A stretch of 59,943 nt of DNA from CALODL01 sp942492115 (GCA_942492115.1 CALODL010000036.1:1-59943), one strand, 5' to 3'. Positions 8,986 to 19,597 are shown, counted from the stretch's first letter. Numbers and translations: made by a program. The notes: generated by a model from the letters alone, not told the origin.

Positions 8986-9783
8986 CTAGTCTGCTTCCTC
9001 GATCACGAACTCGTCCAGCGGAATCTCTTCGCGTGGCTGGAAGTCGATGTAGTTGTACTTAGCGTCCAGATCGCCGTTGGCCCGCCACAGGTAACAGGCT
9101 GCTGGTAACGACGTGTCGGGGGCGATGAGCAGATCGACCCTGGTCCGCTCGAGCCCGGTCGCGGCATCGTAGGTCAGACGGATGTGGTGGGCGTCGAGGG
9201 GGGTCCGTTCGAGCCGGGTCAGACCGATGTACTCGACATGCGGAGCCATGTCCTGGTCCGTCATCGTATCGAGCGTGTCCAGAACGCGGGCGAGCAGACG
9301 GGCCACACCGAAATCGGTGATTGGACTCTGGCTGCGTCCAAATTTCACGGCAAAACTGGGATCATAATCGCTGACTGCCCCGTCACCACCGAAAGCCCCT
9401 TTGCGCCATTTGCAGCGCAGCTTGTCGTCGTTGTGGCCGGCGACATACGACACGGCCAGAAACTCACTGTCGTCATCGAGCATATCCATGCGAATGCGCA
9501 GCGGTTCGGCCTGAAACTTGACCCGTGAGTGTTCTTCTTCTTTGAGTGATTTGACGAACAGCCCGGCGCGCTCCTGCCGATAGAACTCGACCTCGTAGGC
9601 CGACAGGGCATCACACGCCGCAGCGGCCTGCCGCAGGTACGCGATCGGGTCATCGGCCACCCGCGCGGTATTCTGATCACGACGGTCCGAGGTCTGAAAA
9701 TCGACATCGGCCTCGAGCCCAGTGCAACCGCCGAGCACTGCCACTGCAAGGGTCGTCATCAATCGGATAGTTGTCCGGATCAT
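8986..9783 (-). CDS. DUF1571-family lipoprotein
   Basis: The protein has 265 residues with a lipoprotein signal (lipobox LGGC within the first 20 residues). The mature part begins AYLRQAAAACDALSAYEVEFYRQERAG, followed by HSRVKFQAEPLRIRMDML, the pattern of DUF1571 proteins. These are outer-membrane or periplasmic lipoproteins abundant in planctomycetes, with a LolA-like character in the literature of related families. The ATG is preceded by AGGAGG at about 9 bases. It faces the aminotransferase gene convergently, so the two are not an operon. Its function is unknown. Confidence 0.75.
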   Translation of the reverse strand: MIRTTIRLMTTLAVAVLGGCTGLEADVDFQTSDRRDQNTARVADDPIAYLRQAAAACDALSAYEVEFYRQERAGLFVKSLKEEEHSRVKFQAEPLRIRMDMLDDDSEFLAVSYVAGHNDDKLRCKWRKGAFGGDGAVSDYDPSFAVKFGRSQSPITDFGVARLLARVLDTLDTMTDQDMAPHVEYIGLTRLERTPLDAHHIRLTYDAATGLERTRVDLLIAPDTSLPAACYLWRANGDLDAKYNYIDFQPREEIPLDEFVIEEAD

Positions 9784-9925
9784 GATGCATGTCCTCCTAG
9801 GATGCGCAGAACATACAGGTTCGGGATGTGGTTTTCTATCTCGAGGGACAGCGCGGCTTGCGCGAAGCGTTCGAATGTACCCTTGATCATCCTGGAAGCT
9901 CGAAGATCCGCGCGCTCAAGCCCGA

Positions 9926-12022
9926 TCAGGCGCCCTGCTCTTTCATCGCACTCGGTCCTGCGGCCAGAACCGATTCGGCTTCCTGAATCTCCCACACCGA
10001 GAGCTGGGCGTTACGCCACAGTTTTCGCGATTGCTCGAGCAATCCGCGGGCCTTCTCGAAGTCGCCCAGGCGCGCTTCGAGTAACCCCGCAAGAGCCAGA
10101 AACGAGGGCAGTCGCGGATCGAGTCGGGCTGGGAGATGGGTCAGGACGCAGACCAGTTGATGGTGCCATGGTTCAATATGATTGAAGCGCAGTGCGCCGC
10201 GGGTTTCGAGCGCAGCGAGTTCGACCTGGCGGCGCTCGATGATCCAATCGCGATGGGCCTGGAAGAATTCAGTACCGTGGAGCTGGGCCCATTGATCAGG
10301 TTCGCGGACCACGCCGAGCAGTGCAGCGGCGACCAGACCACTGGGATGGGGGTATTCACGCGGAAGCCGCGCGAGTGCCAGTTCGTTGAGCTGGCTGAAG
10401 GCCCGGTCCCAGGGCACCAGTTTGCGGGCAAACTTGATGGCCGTGACGCCCGCTTCGGCCCAGGCCCAATCACCATCGTAGCGCAGGTACTCTTCGAAGA
10501 CTTCGAGACTGCTGTCAGAATGTCCCAGGTAGTGTCCCGGAGCGGCCAGGGTCATGTACGCACGGGCGCGGCGTTGACGCGCCTGGCGGATTGCATTACG
10601 CATCTCTTTGCGACTGAGCTCGGACACGTTATCGAAACGGCCCTGATGCATCATGCTGCATGCCAGCCACCGTGGGGTCTCGAGGTAGTCGGCGCCGTAA
10701 TTGTCCATGGCTTGTTCGAATATCCATTGAGCGCCATGCGGGTCGAAGTTGAGCAGGCGGGTCATGCCAGTCCATTGAAACACGCGCGCATCATCCGGGT
10801 ACCGTTTGGCCAGGGTGTCCGATTCTTCGAGCGCGGCGTCGAGTTCGCCTCCATCGACCATCCAGTGCACGCGACGCAGTTGGTGATCGGCAACCTCGGG
10901 GGCCGCCGCCATGGCCTGTTCGAGAATGCGATAGGCATCGGATTCCTGATGATGGTCGCGGAGGGCTTCGGCGTAACCCCGCAGCACCAGTGCTGAATTC
11001 GGATGGCCCTGAGCCAGCGTGGCGAACCCTTGAAGGTGGCCGGTCGCGCGGGCTTTGAGACCTTCGATCAACACCTGCATGGGCAGGTCGTGTGGATGGG
11101 CGTTGGCAAACTCGGTCGCACGGCTGAGACACTCAGCGAGATTGTCCTGACTGGTCGTGCCGTGTTCTCCGAAACTGACGACCGCCTGAATCCAATCGTA
11201 CTGTGCCGTGTCGTCCTCGCGGCGCCCCAGCATATCGCCCAGGCGTAAAGCGGACTGCGCTTCGGTCTCCATGTGCGCAATGGTGTACATCGCTGCCAGA
11301 TGGGCGTATTGGCCATAGGTCCCACCAAAGCGACTCAGCGCGGCCTCGGCCAGGCGGGTGGCACCCGGCAGGTCACCCTCTCGGGCCAGGCTGTCAAATC
11401 GCTCCCACGCGGCATCGGCGTTCGCCACATCACCCAGGACGTCTGCGACGTCTGCGTCCGGAGCCGCCTCGTCCCCGACGATCAGTTTCCAGTTATCCGC
11501 CGGACTCAGGAGATACACGCTCACCGGGTAACGGATGTTTTTGAGCAAGCGGGCACCATCGAAACGAGCCTCTGCGTTGATACGCGTGGCCAACACTTGC
11601 ACGACGCGCTCGGAGGCGGCAATGGTCATCGGATTGGCCATTTGCTCGAGGCGCGCCGCAATGTTGACATTTTCGCCGAAGTAATCGCCTTCGCGTTCGA
11701 GCATGGCGCCTTCATGCACGCCAATGCGAATCTCCATCGCAGGTTTTTGCTGACGATTGCGTTCGGCGATACGGTTCAGCGCGGCCAGCGCGCACTCGAC
11801 CGCCGGTGCGGCCGAATCGAAAATGACCATATAGGCGTCGCCGAGCTTTTTGACGATGCGGCCCCCATGCTCACCGATGACGCGCTCCATGACTTCGTTG
11901 TGCTCCGACAGCATGGCCAGGGCCCGGGCCTCGTCCTCGGACATGAGGCGACTGTAACCCTTGATGTCGGTGAACATGACGGCCAGGTTGGGGTGTTCGA
12001 TCTCGGGCATGGGGGTCACCAT
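9926..12022 (-). CDS. Class III adenylate/guanylate cyclase with C-terminal TPR-like region
   Basis: The protein has 698 residues from the ATG at 12022. The N-terminal 180 residues form a class III nucleotide cyclase domain: VMFTDIKGYSRLMSEDE with a metal-binding Asp, IVKKLGDAYMVIFDS, and GDYFGENVNIAARLEQMA near the dimer interface. The rest is helical repeat sequence resembling TPRs (AWERFDSLAREGDLPGATRL, SALVLRGYAEALRDHHQESD). No membrane segment is seen, so it is expected to be cytosolic. cAMP or cGMP synthesis is inferred from the family. The start is uncertain: the frame extends to a TTG at 12109, and MPEIEH at 12010 is another option. Confidence 0.8.
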   Translation of the reverse strand: MVTPMPEIEHPNLAVMFTDIKGYSRLMSEDEARALAMLSEHNEVMERVIGEHGGRIVKKLGDAYMVIFDSAAPAVECALAALNRIAERNRQQKPAMEIRIGVHEGAMLEREGDYFGENVNIAARLEQMANPMTIAASERVVQVLATRINAEARFDGARLLKNIRYPVSVYLLSPADNWKLIVGDEAAPDADVADVLGDVANADAAWERFDSLAREGDLPGATRLAEAALSRFGGTYGQYAHLAAMYTIAHMETEAQSALRLGDMLGRREDDTAQYDWIQAVVSFGEHGTTSQDNLAECLSRATEFANAHPHDLPMQVLIEGLKARATGHLQGFATLAQGHPNSALVLRGYAEALRDHHQESDAYRILEQAMAAAPEVADHQLRRVHWMVDGGELDAALEESDTLAKRYPDDARVFQWTGMTRLLNFDPHGAQWIFEQAMDNYGADYLETPRWLACSMMHQGRFDNVSELSRKEMRNAIRQARQRRARAYMTLAAPGHYLGHSDSSLEVFEEYLRYDGDWAWAEAGVTAIKFARKLVPWDRAFSQLNELALARLPREYPHPSGLVAAALLGVVREPDQWAQLHGTEFFQAHRDWIIERRQVELAALETRGALRFNHIEPWHHQLVCVLTHLPARLDPRLPSFLALAGLLEARLGDFEKARGLLEQSRKLWRNAQLSVWEIQEAESVLAAGPSAMKEQGA

Positions 12023-12163
12023 CCGGAACCGGAATCCGGCAGTGGATTCGGAGTTCAGCGGTCCTTCGCTTCGGGTCACCGGCTCCAGTGAGCCGCCTGG
12101 GGCGTCCAACAGAACGTCGGCTGTGCGCCGCGGTCGGCGCCACGCAAACGGTCCTATCCGCGC

Positions 12164-12871
12164 CTACTCGTATTCCTCTTCAGGATCGACGACATCCAAT
12201 TCACGCAGAGCATTGAATGCGGCCTTCTGCTCGGCTTCTTTCTTGCTCGGGCCCCAGGCGCTTGAATAGCGTTGGCGGTCAACGACCACACTGATTTCGA
12301 AGCACTTGCTGTGATCCGGGCCCTTTTCATCGAGCATCTCATAGATCGGCGTTGCGTTGAGATGTTTCTGAGCGTATTGCTGGAGATAGGACTTGAAGTT
12401 GCGCTGGTTGTCCGACGCCGCGGACTTGTCGATCTCAGGAATCATATCGTCGAGGACGAATTGGCGCGCAGGTTCGAGACCGCCGTCGAAGTAGATCGAG
12501 CCGATGAGTGATTCGTAGACTGCTGCGACCAGTGATCCTGGCAGCTGGTCACGATCGCACATACCCTTGCCAAGCATGACATACTGGTCGAGCTGGCGGG
12601 CCTTGGCGACATCGGCACAGGTCTTGCGGGACACGACGGCAGACTTGATCTTGGTCAATTCGCCTTCGAGCAATCCGGGGAAGCGGCGATACAACTCCTC
12701 GCACACGACCATGCCGAGGACGGAATCGCCGAAAAACTCGAGACGTTCATTGCTGGCGAGGCGTGTTCCAGCGTAAGAAGCATGTGTCAGAGCAGCTTCG
12801 AGTAGCGACCGGTCATTGAACGTGTAGCCGATCGCCTCCTCGACCCGCATCGCGGCATCGGTAATCGTCAT
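12164..12871 (-). CDS. rnc: Ribonuclease III
   Basis: This 235-residue protein has the RNase III signature NERLEFFGDS (residues 41-50, with metal ligands Glu45 and Asp49) and the second acidic site in AAVYESLIG (Glu120). A C-terminal double-stranded-RNA-binding domain follows (about 155-226; GPDHSKCFEISVVVD, then SKKEAEQKAAFNAL). It cleaves double-stranded RNA in rRNA and mRNA processing. The length is normal for bacteria. It is followed by the cyclase gene on the same strand and lies divergent from rpmH. Confidence 0.95.
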   Translation of the reverse strand: MTITDAAMRVEEAIGYTFNDRSLLEAALTHASYAGTRLASNERLEFFGDSVLGMVVCEELYRRFPGLLEGELTKIKSAVVSRKTCADVAKARQLDQYVMLGKGMCDRDQLPGSLVAAVYESLIGSIYFDGGLEPARQFVLDDMIPEIDKSAASDNQRNFKSYLQQYAQKHLNATPIYEMLDEKGPDHSKCFEISVVVDRQRYSSAWGPSKKEAEQKAAFNALRELDVVDPEEEYE

Positions 12872-13127
12872 CTGGATGTCCTACGAGCCGATGGGACAAG
12901 CCGCCTCGTTCGGTTCCCACAACCAAGCGAGTTTGCATTCGGGAAGCGGATTGGCCGATCGGCCAGCTCGTGGTTCACTGGTGGGTCAGGTTGACTCAAC
13001 GACCTGGATCCCGTTCTCCCATATTATCGTCTGAAGGCCCTCCTCAGTTCAAGATAGAGCTGGTGGACACCGCCTTGGACCCCCTGCAGCGACCTCAGGA
13101 AGGATTTCACGCAGTCTCGCCGAGACC
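12872..13127. other. Divergent rnc-rpmH intergenic region
   Basis: No gene is supported. Together with the rpmH promoter just to its right this is a roughly 330-base space between divergent genes. A TTGACT at about 12989 and a TATTAT at about 13022 are too far apart to form one promoter. Confidence 0.4.
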
Positions 13128-13156
13128 TTGCATACGGCTCGCCGTCCGCATAAAAT
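13128..13156 (+). promoter_or_regulatory. Probable sigma70 promoter of rpmH
   Basis: TTGCAT and TAAAAT are separated by exactly 17 bases, placing the transcript start near 13163, about 40 bases before the rpmH start codon. Confidence 0.55.
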
Positions 13157-13202
13157 GCCCGGCTCAGTATTCAGTGAGATTGACTACCGAAGTGAGGCTG
13201 CC

Positions 13203-13346
13203 ATGCATTATCCACGCCGAATCAGTGCCATTAAGCGCAAACGCAAGCAGGGGTTCCGTGCCCGTATGCGTACTGCAGGCGGCCGCGCCATCATCCGCCG
13301 CAAACGCCGCAAGGGACGTCACAACATCAATGTGAAGGCCCGCTAA
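13203..13346 (+). CDS. rpmH: 50S ribosomal protein L34
   Basis: The protein has 47 residues, very rich in Arg and Lys. The core KRKRKQGFRARMRTAGGRAI followed by RRKRRKGR matches L34, which sits in the 50S subunit near the exit tunnel. The N terminus (MHYPRRISAI) differs from the common MKRTFQP form. In many bacteria rnpA follows rpmH; here a protein kinase gene does. A promoter lies upstream and a terminator just downstream, so it appears to be a single-gene transcript. Confidence 0.93.
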   Translation: MHYPRRISAIKRKRKQGFRARMRTAGGRAIIRRKRRKGRHNINVKAR

Positions 13347-13381
13347 TTCTGCCCTGCAATCCGTTCAGACACCACGCCGCG

Positions 13382-13406
13382 GCCGCTGATGGTCGGCGGC
13401 TTTTTT
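13382..13406 (+). terminator. Rho-independent terminator of rpmH
   Basis: GCCGC and GCGGC form a five-base-pair stem with a nine-base loop, followed by six T residues, 36 bases after the rpmH stop codon. Confidence 0.75.
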
Positions 13407-13562
13407 GTGTCCGACCAGATCGATTCTACCCCAGCAAAGCTGATCCCCAATTCTGCCCACACAGTATGCACTACTGACTCCTGATGTGCACCGGGTAAGA
13501 TCTGTACGGGATCCGCCGCCGATCGCAGCAAGCGGAGTATCAGACAGAGCCTGGTCGAACCC

Positions 13563-15422
13563 ATGAACTGCCTGTCTTTGACCGAAATCGTACGCCTGCA
13601 CGAAGCCGGTAACGTGTCGCCCGCGGCGCGCGAGCATCTTGCCAGTTGCGCGGAATGCCGCAGTACCCTGGAGAACCTCAAGGAAGCTGAATCGCTGGTC
13701 AGCGACATTCGCTCATCGGAAAACGAGACCCGTGCGTTGGGCCGGGCCAACCTCCCGAGCATTGGAGGGCACGTTGTCGTCCGTGAAATCGGCCGTGGCG
13801 GCATGGGTGTGGTCTACGAGGCCGTGCAACCCCATTTGAATCGCCGGGTGGCCCTCAAGGTTCTACCCGCCCTGCTCAACTCATTGAAACCCGACAGCGC
13901 TCAGAGGTTCAAAGCCGAAGCCGCCGCCGCCGCTGGCCTGCAGCATCCCGGAATCGTCCCGATTCACGGCTACGGCGAGGACGATGGTTGCCAGTACTAT
14001 GTGATGGAACTCATTCGCGGCGTCCCGCTGAGTGATGTCATCCACCGCCACCTGGAGCAACGCGACACCACCCCGGGCTACATCCGGCAGGTCGCCGGTT
14101 GGATGGCCGACGTCGCCGAGGCTCTGCACTTCGCACACAACAGTGGCGTCATTCATCGCGATATCAAGCCCTCGAACCTGATCCTTGCGGAAAGCGGCGC
14201 GGTTCTGATTACCGACTTCGGGCTGGCCAAGGACACGACGACGGCCAGCATTACCGAGACGCGTGGGGTCATGGGTACGTGGCGGTACATGAGCCCGGAA
14301 CAGGCCCGGGCCGAACGAACGATCGACCACCGCACCGATGTGTACTCACTCGGGGCCACGCTGTATGAACTGCTCACACTGCAGCCAGCCATCGCCGGCC
14401 AGGACAACCACGAACTGTTGCGTAACGTCATCGAACAGGAACCGGTTCCGCCCCGCCGCATCAACCATGCGGTTCCGCGGGACCTCGAGACGATCTGCCT
14501 GACCGCCCTGGCGAAGGAGGCCCATCAACGATATGACACGGCTGCTGACATGGCTGCAGACTTGCGTCGGTTCACGAGTGGCCGTCCGATCCTGGCCCGC
14601 AAGCCCGAGATCACACACCGGTTGTGGGGCCTCCTGCGGCGCAATCGTCCCATGGTCGCCCTCGTGATCACCGGCCTGCTGGCTGCCGCGACCCTGTGGC
14701 TGGCCGGGGCCTACCTCGAGCTGAGCCGAGAACACGCCGAGCTCCGTGTACAACACGCTGCTGCGCTCATGACCCGCGCCCGCAGTGAGTTAGAGAACGG
14801 CCAGTACTTCATTGCAGCATCCGTGTTCGAACAGGCACTGATCAACGACCCGACGCTGACCTACGCCTACGGCATGATGGCGCGGGCGCATATTGGTGCC
14901 CGGGCATTCGATCGGGCCATCGGCGATCTCGATCGCGCGATCGCAACAGCGCTCAAGAAGGACGAACTGCTGCTCACCCGTGGCGTCGTCCACCTGTTGC
15001 GCGATGACCATGCTGCTGCAGTCCGCGATTTCCTGGCTGCCCGCAGCTACGCCCCGGAGCGCCTCGATGCATGGTGCCTGCTCAACATCGCCACGCTGGG
15101 GCACGGCAGCGCAGTCCCCGTCCCCGCCGGACTGGCGCACCGCGCGCTGGCTGTCGCCATCGACTCGCGTCTCGCGGGGACCGTCGACGACGACGACGTG
15201 TGGAACAGCACGACGCTGGAGACCCATCGTTCGCTCGTGGGTTGCCTGTTGGGTCGGCTGGCCGAGCAGGATGGTGATTCCGCCTCAGCACACGGCTGGT
15301 ATGTCCGTGCTGCGAACATCGAAGGCGCATCCTATGCTGTTGGTCTCCTGGCCACCGCAAGCGCCCAACGCACAGCGGGCAAGGACCACGACCACGATGC
15401 CAAAGAAAAAGCCGGGAGCTGA
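13563..15422 (+). CDS. Serine/threonine protein kinase with N-terminal HxxxCxxC motif and TPR region
   Basis: The protein has 619 residues. An anti-sigma-like zinc motif HLASCAEC lies at residues 25-32. The kinase domain (about 70-345) has the glycine loop GRGGMG (77-82), the ATP lysine in VALKV (Lys99), HRDIKPSN with catalytic Asp200, DFGLAK (218-223) and MSPEQA. One membrane segment follows (about 366-390, MVALVITGLLAAATLWLAG), then TPR-like repeats to the end, probably extracytoplasmic. The design is a Hanks-type kinase of the kind planctomycetes use with ECF sigma factors, but no ECF gene is adjacent here. The stop codon lies inside the terminator stem. Confidence 0.9.
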   Translation: MNCLSLTEIVRLHEAGNVSPAAREHLASCAECRSTLENLKEAESLVSDIRSSENETRALGRANLPSIGGHVVVREIGRGGMGVVYEAVQPHLNRRVALKVLPALLNSLKPDSAQRFKAEAAAAAGLQHPGIVPIHGYGEDDGCQYYVMELIRGVPLSDVIHRHLEQRDTTPGYIRQVAGWMADVAEALHFAHNSGVIHRDIKPSNLILAESGAVLITDFGLAKDTTTASITETRGVMGTWRYMSPEQARAERTIDHRTDVYSLGATLYELLTLQPAIAGQDNHELLRNVIEQEPVPPRRINHAVPRDLETICLTALAKEAHQRYDTAADMAADLRRFTSGRPILARKPEITHRLWGLLRRNRPMVALVITGLLAAATLWLAGAYLELSREHAELRVQHAAALMTRARSELENGQYFIAASVFEQALINDPTLTYAYGMMARAHIGARAFDRAIGDLDRAIATALKKDELLLTRGVVHLLRDDHAAAVRDFLAARSYAPERLDAWCLLNIATLGHGSAVPVPAGLAHRALAVAIDSRLAGTVDDDDVWNSTTLETHRSLVGCLLGRLAEQDGDSASAHGWYVRAANIEGASYAVGLLATASAQRTAGKDHDHDAKEKAGS

Positions 15423-15449
15423 ACAACCAGCCCCCGGCTCCCGATTTTT
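15413..15449. terminator. Bidirectional terminator shared by kinase and subtilase genes
   Basis: CGGGAGC (15413-15419) pairs with GCTCCCG (15437-15443). On the plus strand ATTTTT follows the stem; on the minus strand GCTTTTT follows it. It therefore serves both the rightward kinase gene and the leftward subtilase gene, and its left arm overlaps the kinase stop region. Confidence 0.8.
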
Positions 15450-15477
15450 CACGCGTAGTTCCTGACTGCCACTTCAA

Positions 15478-18400
15478 TCAAGGCAGTGTCTGCCCATTCC
15501 ATTCGGCAAACGCCCCAGCCCCGTTGAGCAGATCGATGAGCGTCAGGATATCGAGTGGCTCGCTCGATCCGCTGCGATTGATATCGGTGGCGTAACCAGG
15601 CAGGTCGATGACGCCATTGAGTGTGTCGATGATAGCCAGGATATCGTTGGGATTGCTGATGCCGTCGCCGTTGACGTCTCCGGGTAGATAACCCATACGG
15701 ACCGACGAGCCCAGACAATTGTACGTGACGGTGGTCCACGCGCCGGGCGCAATCGGCTGGTCAAGATGCACGCGAACATTCTCGTCGTCGAGGATCTCGA
15801 GTTCGATGACCGTGGGTGTTTCACCCGCGCCTTCCAGTTGCACCGTAAAATCGTCCACGGTCAGCCGTTCGACCGGACCGGAGTAGGCCAGGTCGACCGT
15901 TTCCCAACCAAAGTGCAGGTCGGCGTCATCCGCAGCGTGTGGCTGGCGGGCGTCGATCGCTTCGGTGGGCGGCACGCTGTTGCCCAGTACGACGCAACCG
16001 ACCTCGCATTCATCGGGGATCCCGTTGCGGTCATCGTCCAGCGAGTCGCCGTCAGCGATGTCGCATTCATCGGGAATCGCATTGCGATTGCAATCGATTT
16101 CCGCGACCGGCAGAATCAACGACCAACCGTTGAGTACGCCGCACCCGCCCTGGTTGGTGCTGCTGACCAAAAGGGTCCAGGTCCCGGAAATAGTCGTGCC
16201 CTTCAGTGCGGACAACGGGTTCTGCGGGACAAACGTGCCGGTATATGGGGGAGCGCCTTCACAGATCGGGGTCTCCGCATCATCCCGCAGGACGGTGCCA
16301 ATGAAATCCTCGCCGGCGGCCGGACAGCCGTCGACCACGATCACCGTCGTGCCGTGCTGTAGCCGAATCCGCAAATCAGAAGCATTGCCATGGGAGATAT
16401 CCAGTCGCAAAGCCACCTCTTGAACGAGGCCATCGGCCTCGATGGTCATCGAATCGATGGCGAAACCGCCCTCGGGCAAACTGAGTGGCACAGTCAGTTG
16501 TTGATCGAATACCAGGCTCTCGATGGCCACCTCGCACGCATCAGGCACTGCGTTGGCGTTGCAGTCCGCAGCGCCGGCAGTAATATCACAGTCGTCTGCA
16601 ACACCGTTGGAATCGCAGTCGAACTGGCACTCGTCGGGAATGCCATCTGCCTGGCAATCGAGACTGCCGAACGCGATATCGCAGTCATCGGGAACTCCAT
16701 TGGTGTTGCAATCGAGTGCGCCGCCGACCAATTCGTCGTTGTCCGGCACGCCATTGTCATTGCAATCCTCTTCGACCAGATCGAAACAGGCGCCACCCTG
16801 ATCATCAAACAGAATGTTGCCCGCCACGTCACGGATCTCGACGGCGAATGATCCGCCATCCACGACATCGGCGAGCATGACCGTATGCGTCGTTGCGGGC
16901 CCAACGGAGACAGCCTCGAATTCAAGCGTGCCGCACGATGCACCGTGGGCCACGCGCACCTCCGTCGGTTCATTGGTCATCACGGCAATCTCAGCGGCCG
17001 TGCCGGCGATGTCGATCACCCGCACGGACGCCAGCTGCGGCGCGATGCAATCGACGAGGGCAGCGTTTTCGATTTCGATATCGACGTGGCCGGCACCGTC
17101 GTCCGCATCGGTATACACAACCGTCAGCGAATCACCCGACGACACACCAACAACACCGTCGCCCGGGGTCGGTCCCACTGCGACGGTGCCCTGGAAAATG
17201 CCGAGTTCCGGTGCACTCTCCGTGAGTTCGACATCCACGCCCGTGGCATCGCTTTCGGAGTACACCCGCACGACGGCCGAGTCGATCGCCTCCGGATCGA
17301 CGTTGAGACCGCAGTCGACCACCTCGATGAGCGCCGTGTCCACGCACGCCAGCTCGAGACGATCGAAGTCGACACGACCGCGGTTGACGCAGTTCGACGG
17401 CGCCGGCTCAACGCAAACGCTGAACGGCTGCGGCCCCTCGGGCACTTCGAAACCCACGATCTCGACACGCCACGTGCCGGGTGTGGCGGCATTGACGACA
17501 ACCTGTTCGACGTTATTGAGGTGATCCTCGACAGTCTTCTTCGCCGCCTGACTGTGCTGCTCTGGATTGAGCGTGTACGGGTAAATGCGCGTGCCGGTGG
17601 GGCTGTGAACGATGAGATCAAGATCGTTCACCAACGCCTCGCCAACGTTGGGCGTCCCGGGTGCATCATCCCAGACGAGTGTAATCTTGAGCTTCTGTCC
17701 CTGTGTGACATCTACTTCGAAAGCATAGTGGTCGTCCTGGCTGACGTCGTGTTCGAAGAATTGTCCGGAGCGCAGGAAGTCGATGGTTTCTTTGATCCTG
17801 ACAGAGCCATAGCCGCTCTTGTAGTCAGGCCCCACCGTACCCCAGTCTTCGGCATTGTGCAGCAACAGCGCTTTGATGGTCGAGTTCATCGGCTCAGGTG
17901 CTTCAGGAAACTGCAGCGCAAAATCCTGCAGAACGAGGGCAGAAAGCCCGGTCATGACGGGCGTCGACATCGACGTCCCGCACAGGCCGGCGTATCCGCC
18001 GTCTGCGTCGCACGACATCACCAGACACCCGGGACCGACGATATCAGGCTTGAGCCGACCATCATCACACGGTCCCCAGCTGCTGAACGCAGTCATTGTT
18101 CCGCTGTCCGAGTTGAGCGCCCCCACAACGACGGAGTTCTTGGCGCATGATGGCGGTGCCGTCGAGTGATACCCGGCCGAGGTCGCGCCGCCGATGTTGA
18201 CGCAGCGGGTACAGGTCCGTTCATTCCCCGCCGACCACATGATGCGCATACGTTCGCCCAGCCCACCCGTAATGATGTGATCGATGAGCTGCGAGGTCAC
18301 ACCGTAGTCGCCGGTGAAGTCGCAATCGAAAACCTCCGGATTGCCGTATCCATTATTACAGAGATTGGTCCCGATGGAATTGTTGGCCACCACGGCCCCG

Positions 18401-19411
18401 AGACTGATTGCTTCGCTGTAATCGGATTCCAGGTCACCCGGATTGGTGTACAGAAAAGTGCCCGCGCCACTGACTTGGAACCCATAGGTCAGAATATCGA
18501 CGTTGGGCGCCATGCCGCCGTAGAGACCACAGCTCAACGCACCGTTACCGCCGACCGTACAGGCCACGTGTGTAGCGTGACTCGAGACGCCATCGGAATC
18601 GCTCGGACCGACCACTGCCCGCCCACCGAAATCCATGTGACCGATGGCGGCGCGACCGCCATCGAAGACCATGACCTTCACGCCCGTCCCGTCGAGAGAA
18701 TACGGCGGGGCCTGCACTTCGTCGGCGCCCGTGGCTTCGCGCGCAGCGTCGTTCAACTCGTCGAACAATGGCAGCGGTGGTTCGATCCACTGCACGCCAT
18801 CCTCGTCCGCGAGCGCCATGATACGACTGGCAGGCATCTCGACGACGGCAGTGTTGATCCCCATGACGTCATCGCGCACGACCCCACCGTGCCGTTGCAC
18901 GATCGGGTGGCCTTTCTGCAGCAGAGCAACGTCGGGGAAAAAGGTGACGTAAACCGCGACGATTGGATCCGGCCCGGCCTGGACGAGCCGCCCAGGGGTG
19001 AATCCTGCCGGCCTGCAGGTGAGGATGAACCTTCCAACCGCGATCCACGGGTTCGACGGCAAGCAGCACATCCCTGGCTATCAGAGCGTCGACATCGAGC
19101 AGTGCAGGTTCGATCCGCGCGAAGAACGAATGCGACCCGAGGTAGCCCTGCGGGATCAGACCGTGGGCGGCCAGACCGGCACGGTCGGCAGTGCGCAGTT
19201 TGCGGCCCATGTGCACGACCACATGCGTCGCCGTCGCGCGGTCGGAGTAGCCCTGCAAACTGGCCCGCAGCACGGCGGGCGCTTGTGCTGTGATCGCGGC
19301 GCTGCCTGCACGCCAGGCCACGCGCGAAGAATCCTTCACCGGTACGGCCGTCGAGTTCTTGGGCGACTGCGCTGTCAGCGCCACCGCCACGGAAAGGACG
19401 AACGGAAGCAT
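15478..19411 (-). CDS. Secreted subtilisin-like (S8) protease with P-domain and dockerin-like tail, frameshifted
   Basis: The gene is read in two frames. The N-terminal part starts at ATG 19411 with a hydrophobic signal (MLPFVLSVAVALTAQS) and a prodomain-like stretch (THVVVHMGRKLRTADRAGLAAHG ... ARIEPALLDVDALIA, split here). It then has to shift by one base near 18995-18998 (CCCC on the coding strand) into the frame ending at 15478, which otherwise starts without a signal. The main frame holds the S8 triad: Asp (VFDGG, codon 18661-18663), His (SSHATHVA, codon 18577-18579) and Ser (GTSMSTP, codon 17971-17973). After it come DCNTNGVPDDCD-type repeats (about 16500-16770), a P-domain-like module (about 16110-16500) and dockerin-like repeats (GDVNGDGISNPNDIL, TDINRSGSSEPLDIL). 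An extracellular protease is inferred; whether the break is an error, a mutation or recoding is open. Confidence 0.8.
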
Positions 19412-19567
19412 CCAATGCTCACTTTCTAAGGTTGCAGGCTCGAAAGCCTGTGGAGGCCATATCGTGTCCGGGAAACTGTTGCGACCCTGCCTGCTCGTCA
19501 CCCCGGCACGCTGGATCATCCGGAAGGAAGCTGCAGTGGGAGAATAGCGCGGGGGTTACACAGGTCT

Positions 19568-19597
19568 ATTCTAGCGAACCCACCCCGCATCGACCAA
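19568..19597 (-). promoter_or_regulatory. Possible promoter of the subtilase gene
   Basis: On the minus strand TTGGTC and TAGAAT are 18 bases apart, about 150 bases before the start codon. The -10 box is good, the -35 box modest. Confidence 0.4.

Noticed and set aside
13128..13202. Longer start for L34 at 13128
   Set aside because: That start lies in the -35 box of the likely promoter and adds sequence unlike L34.
16885..18150. A 421-codon plus-strand frame within the subtilase gene
   Set aside because: It is antisense to the catalytic domain and shows no protein-like composition.
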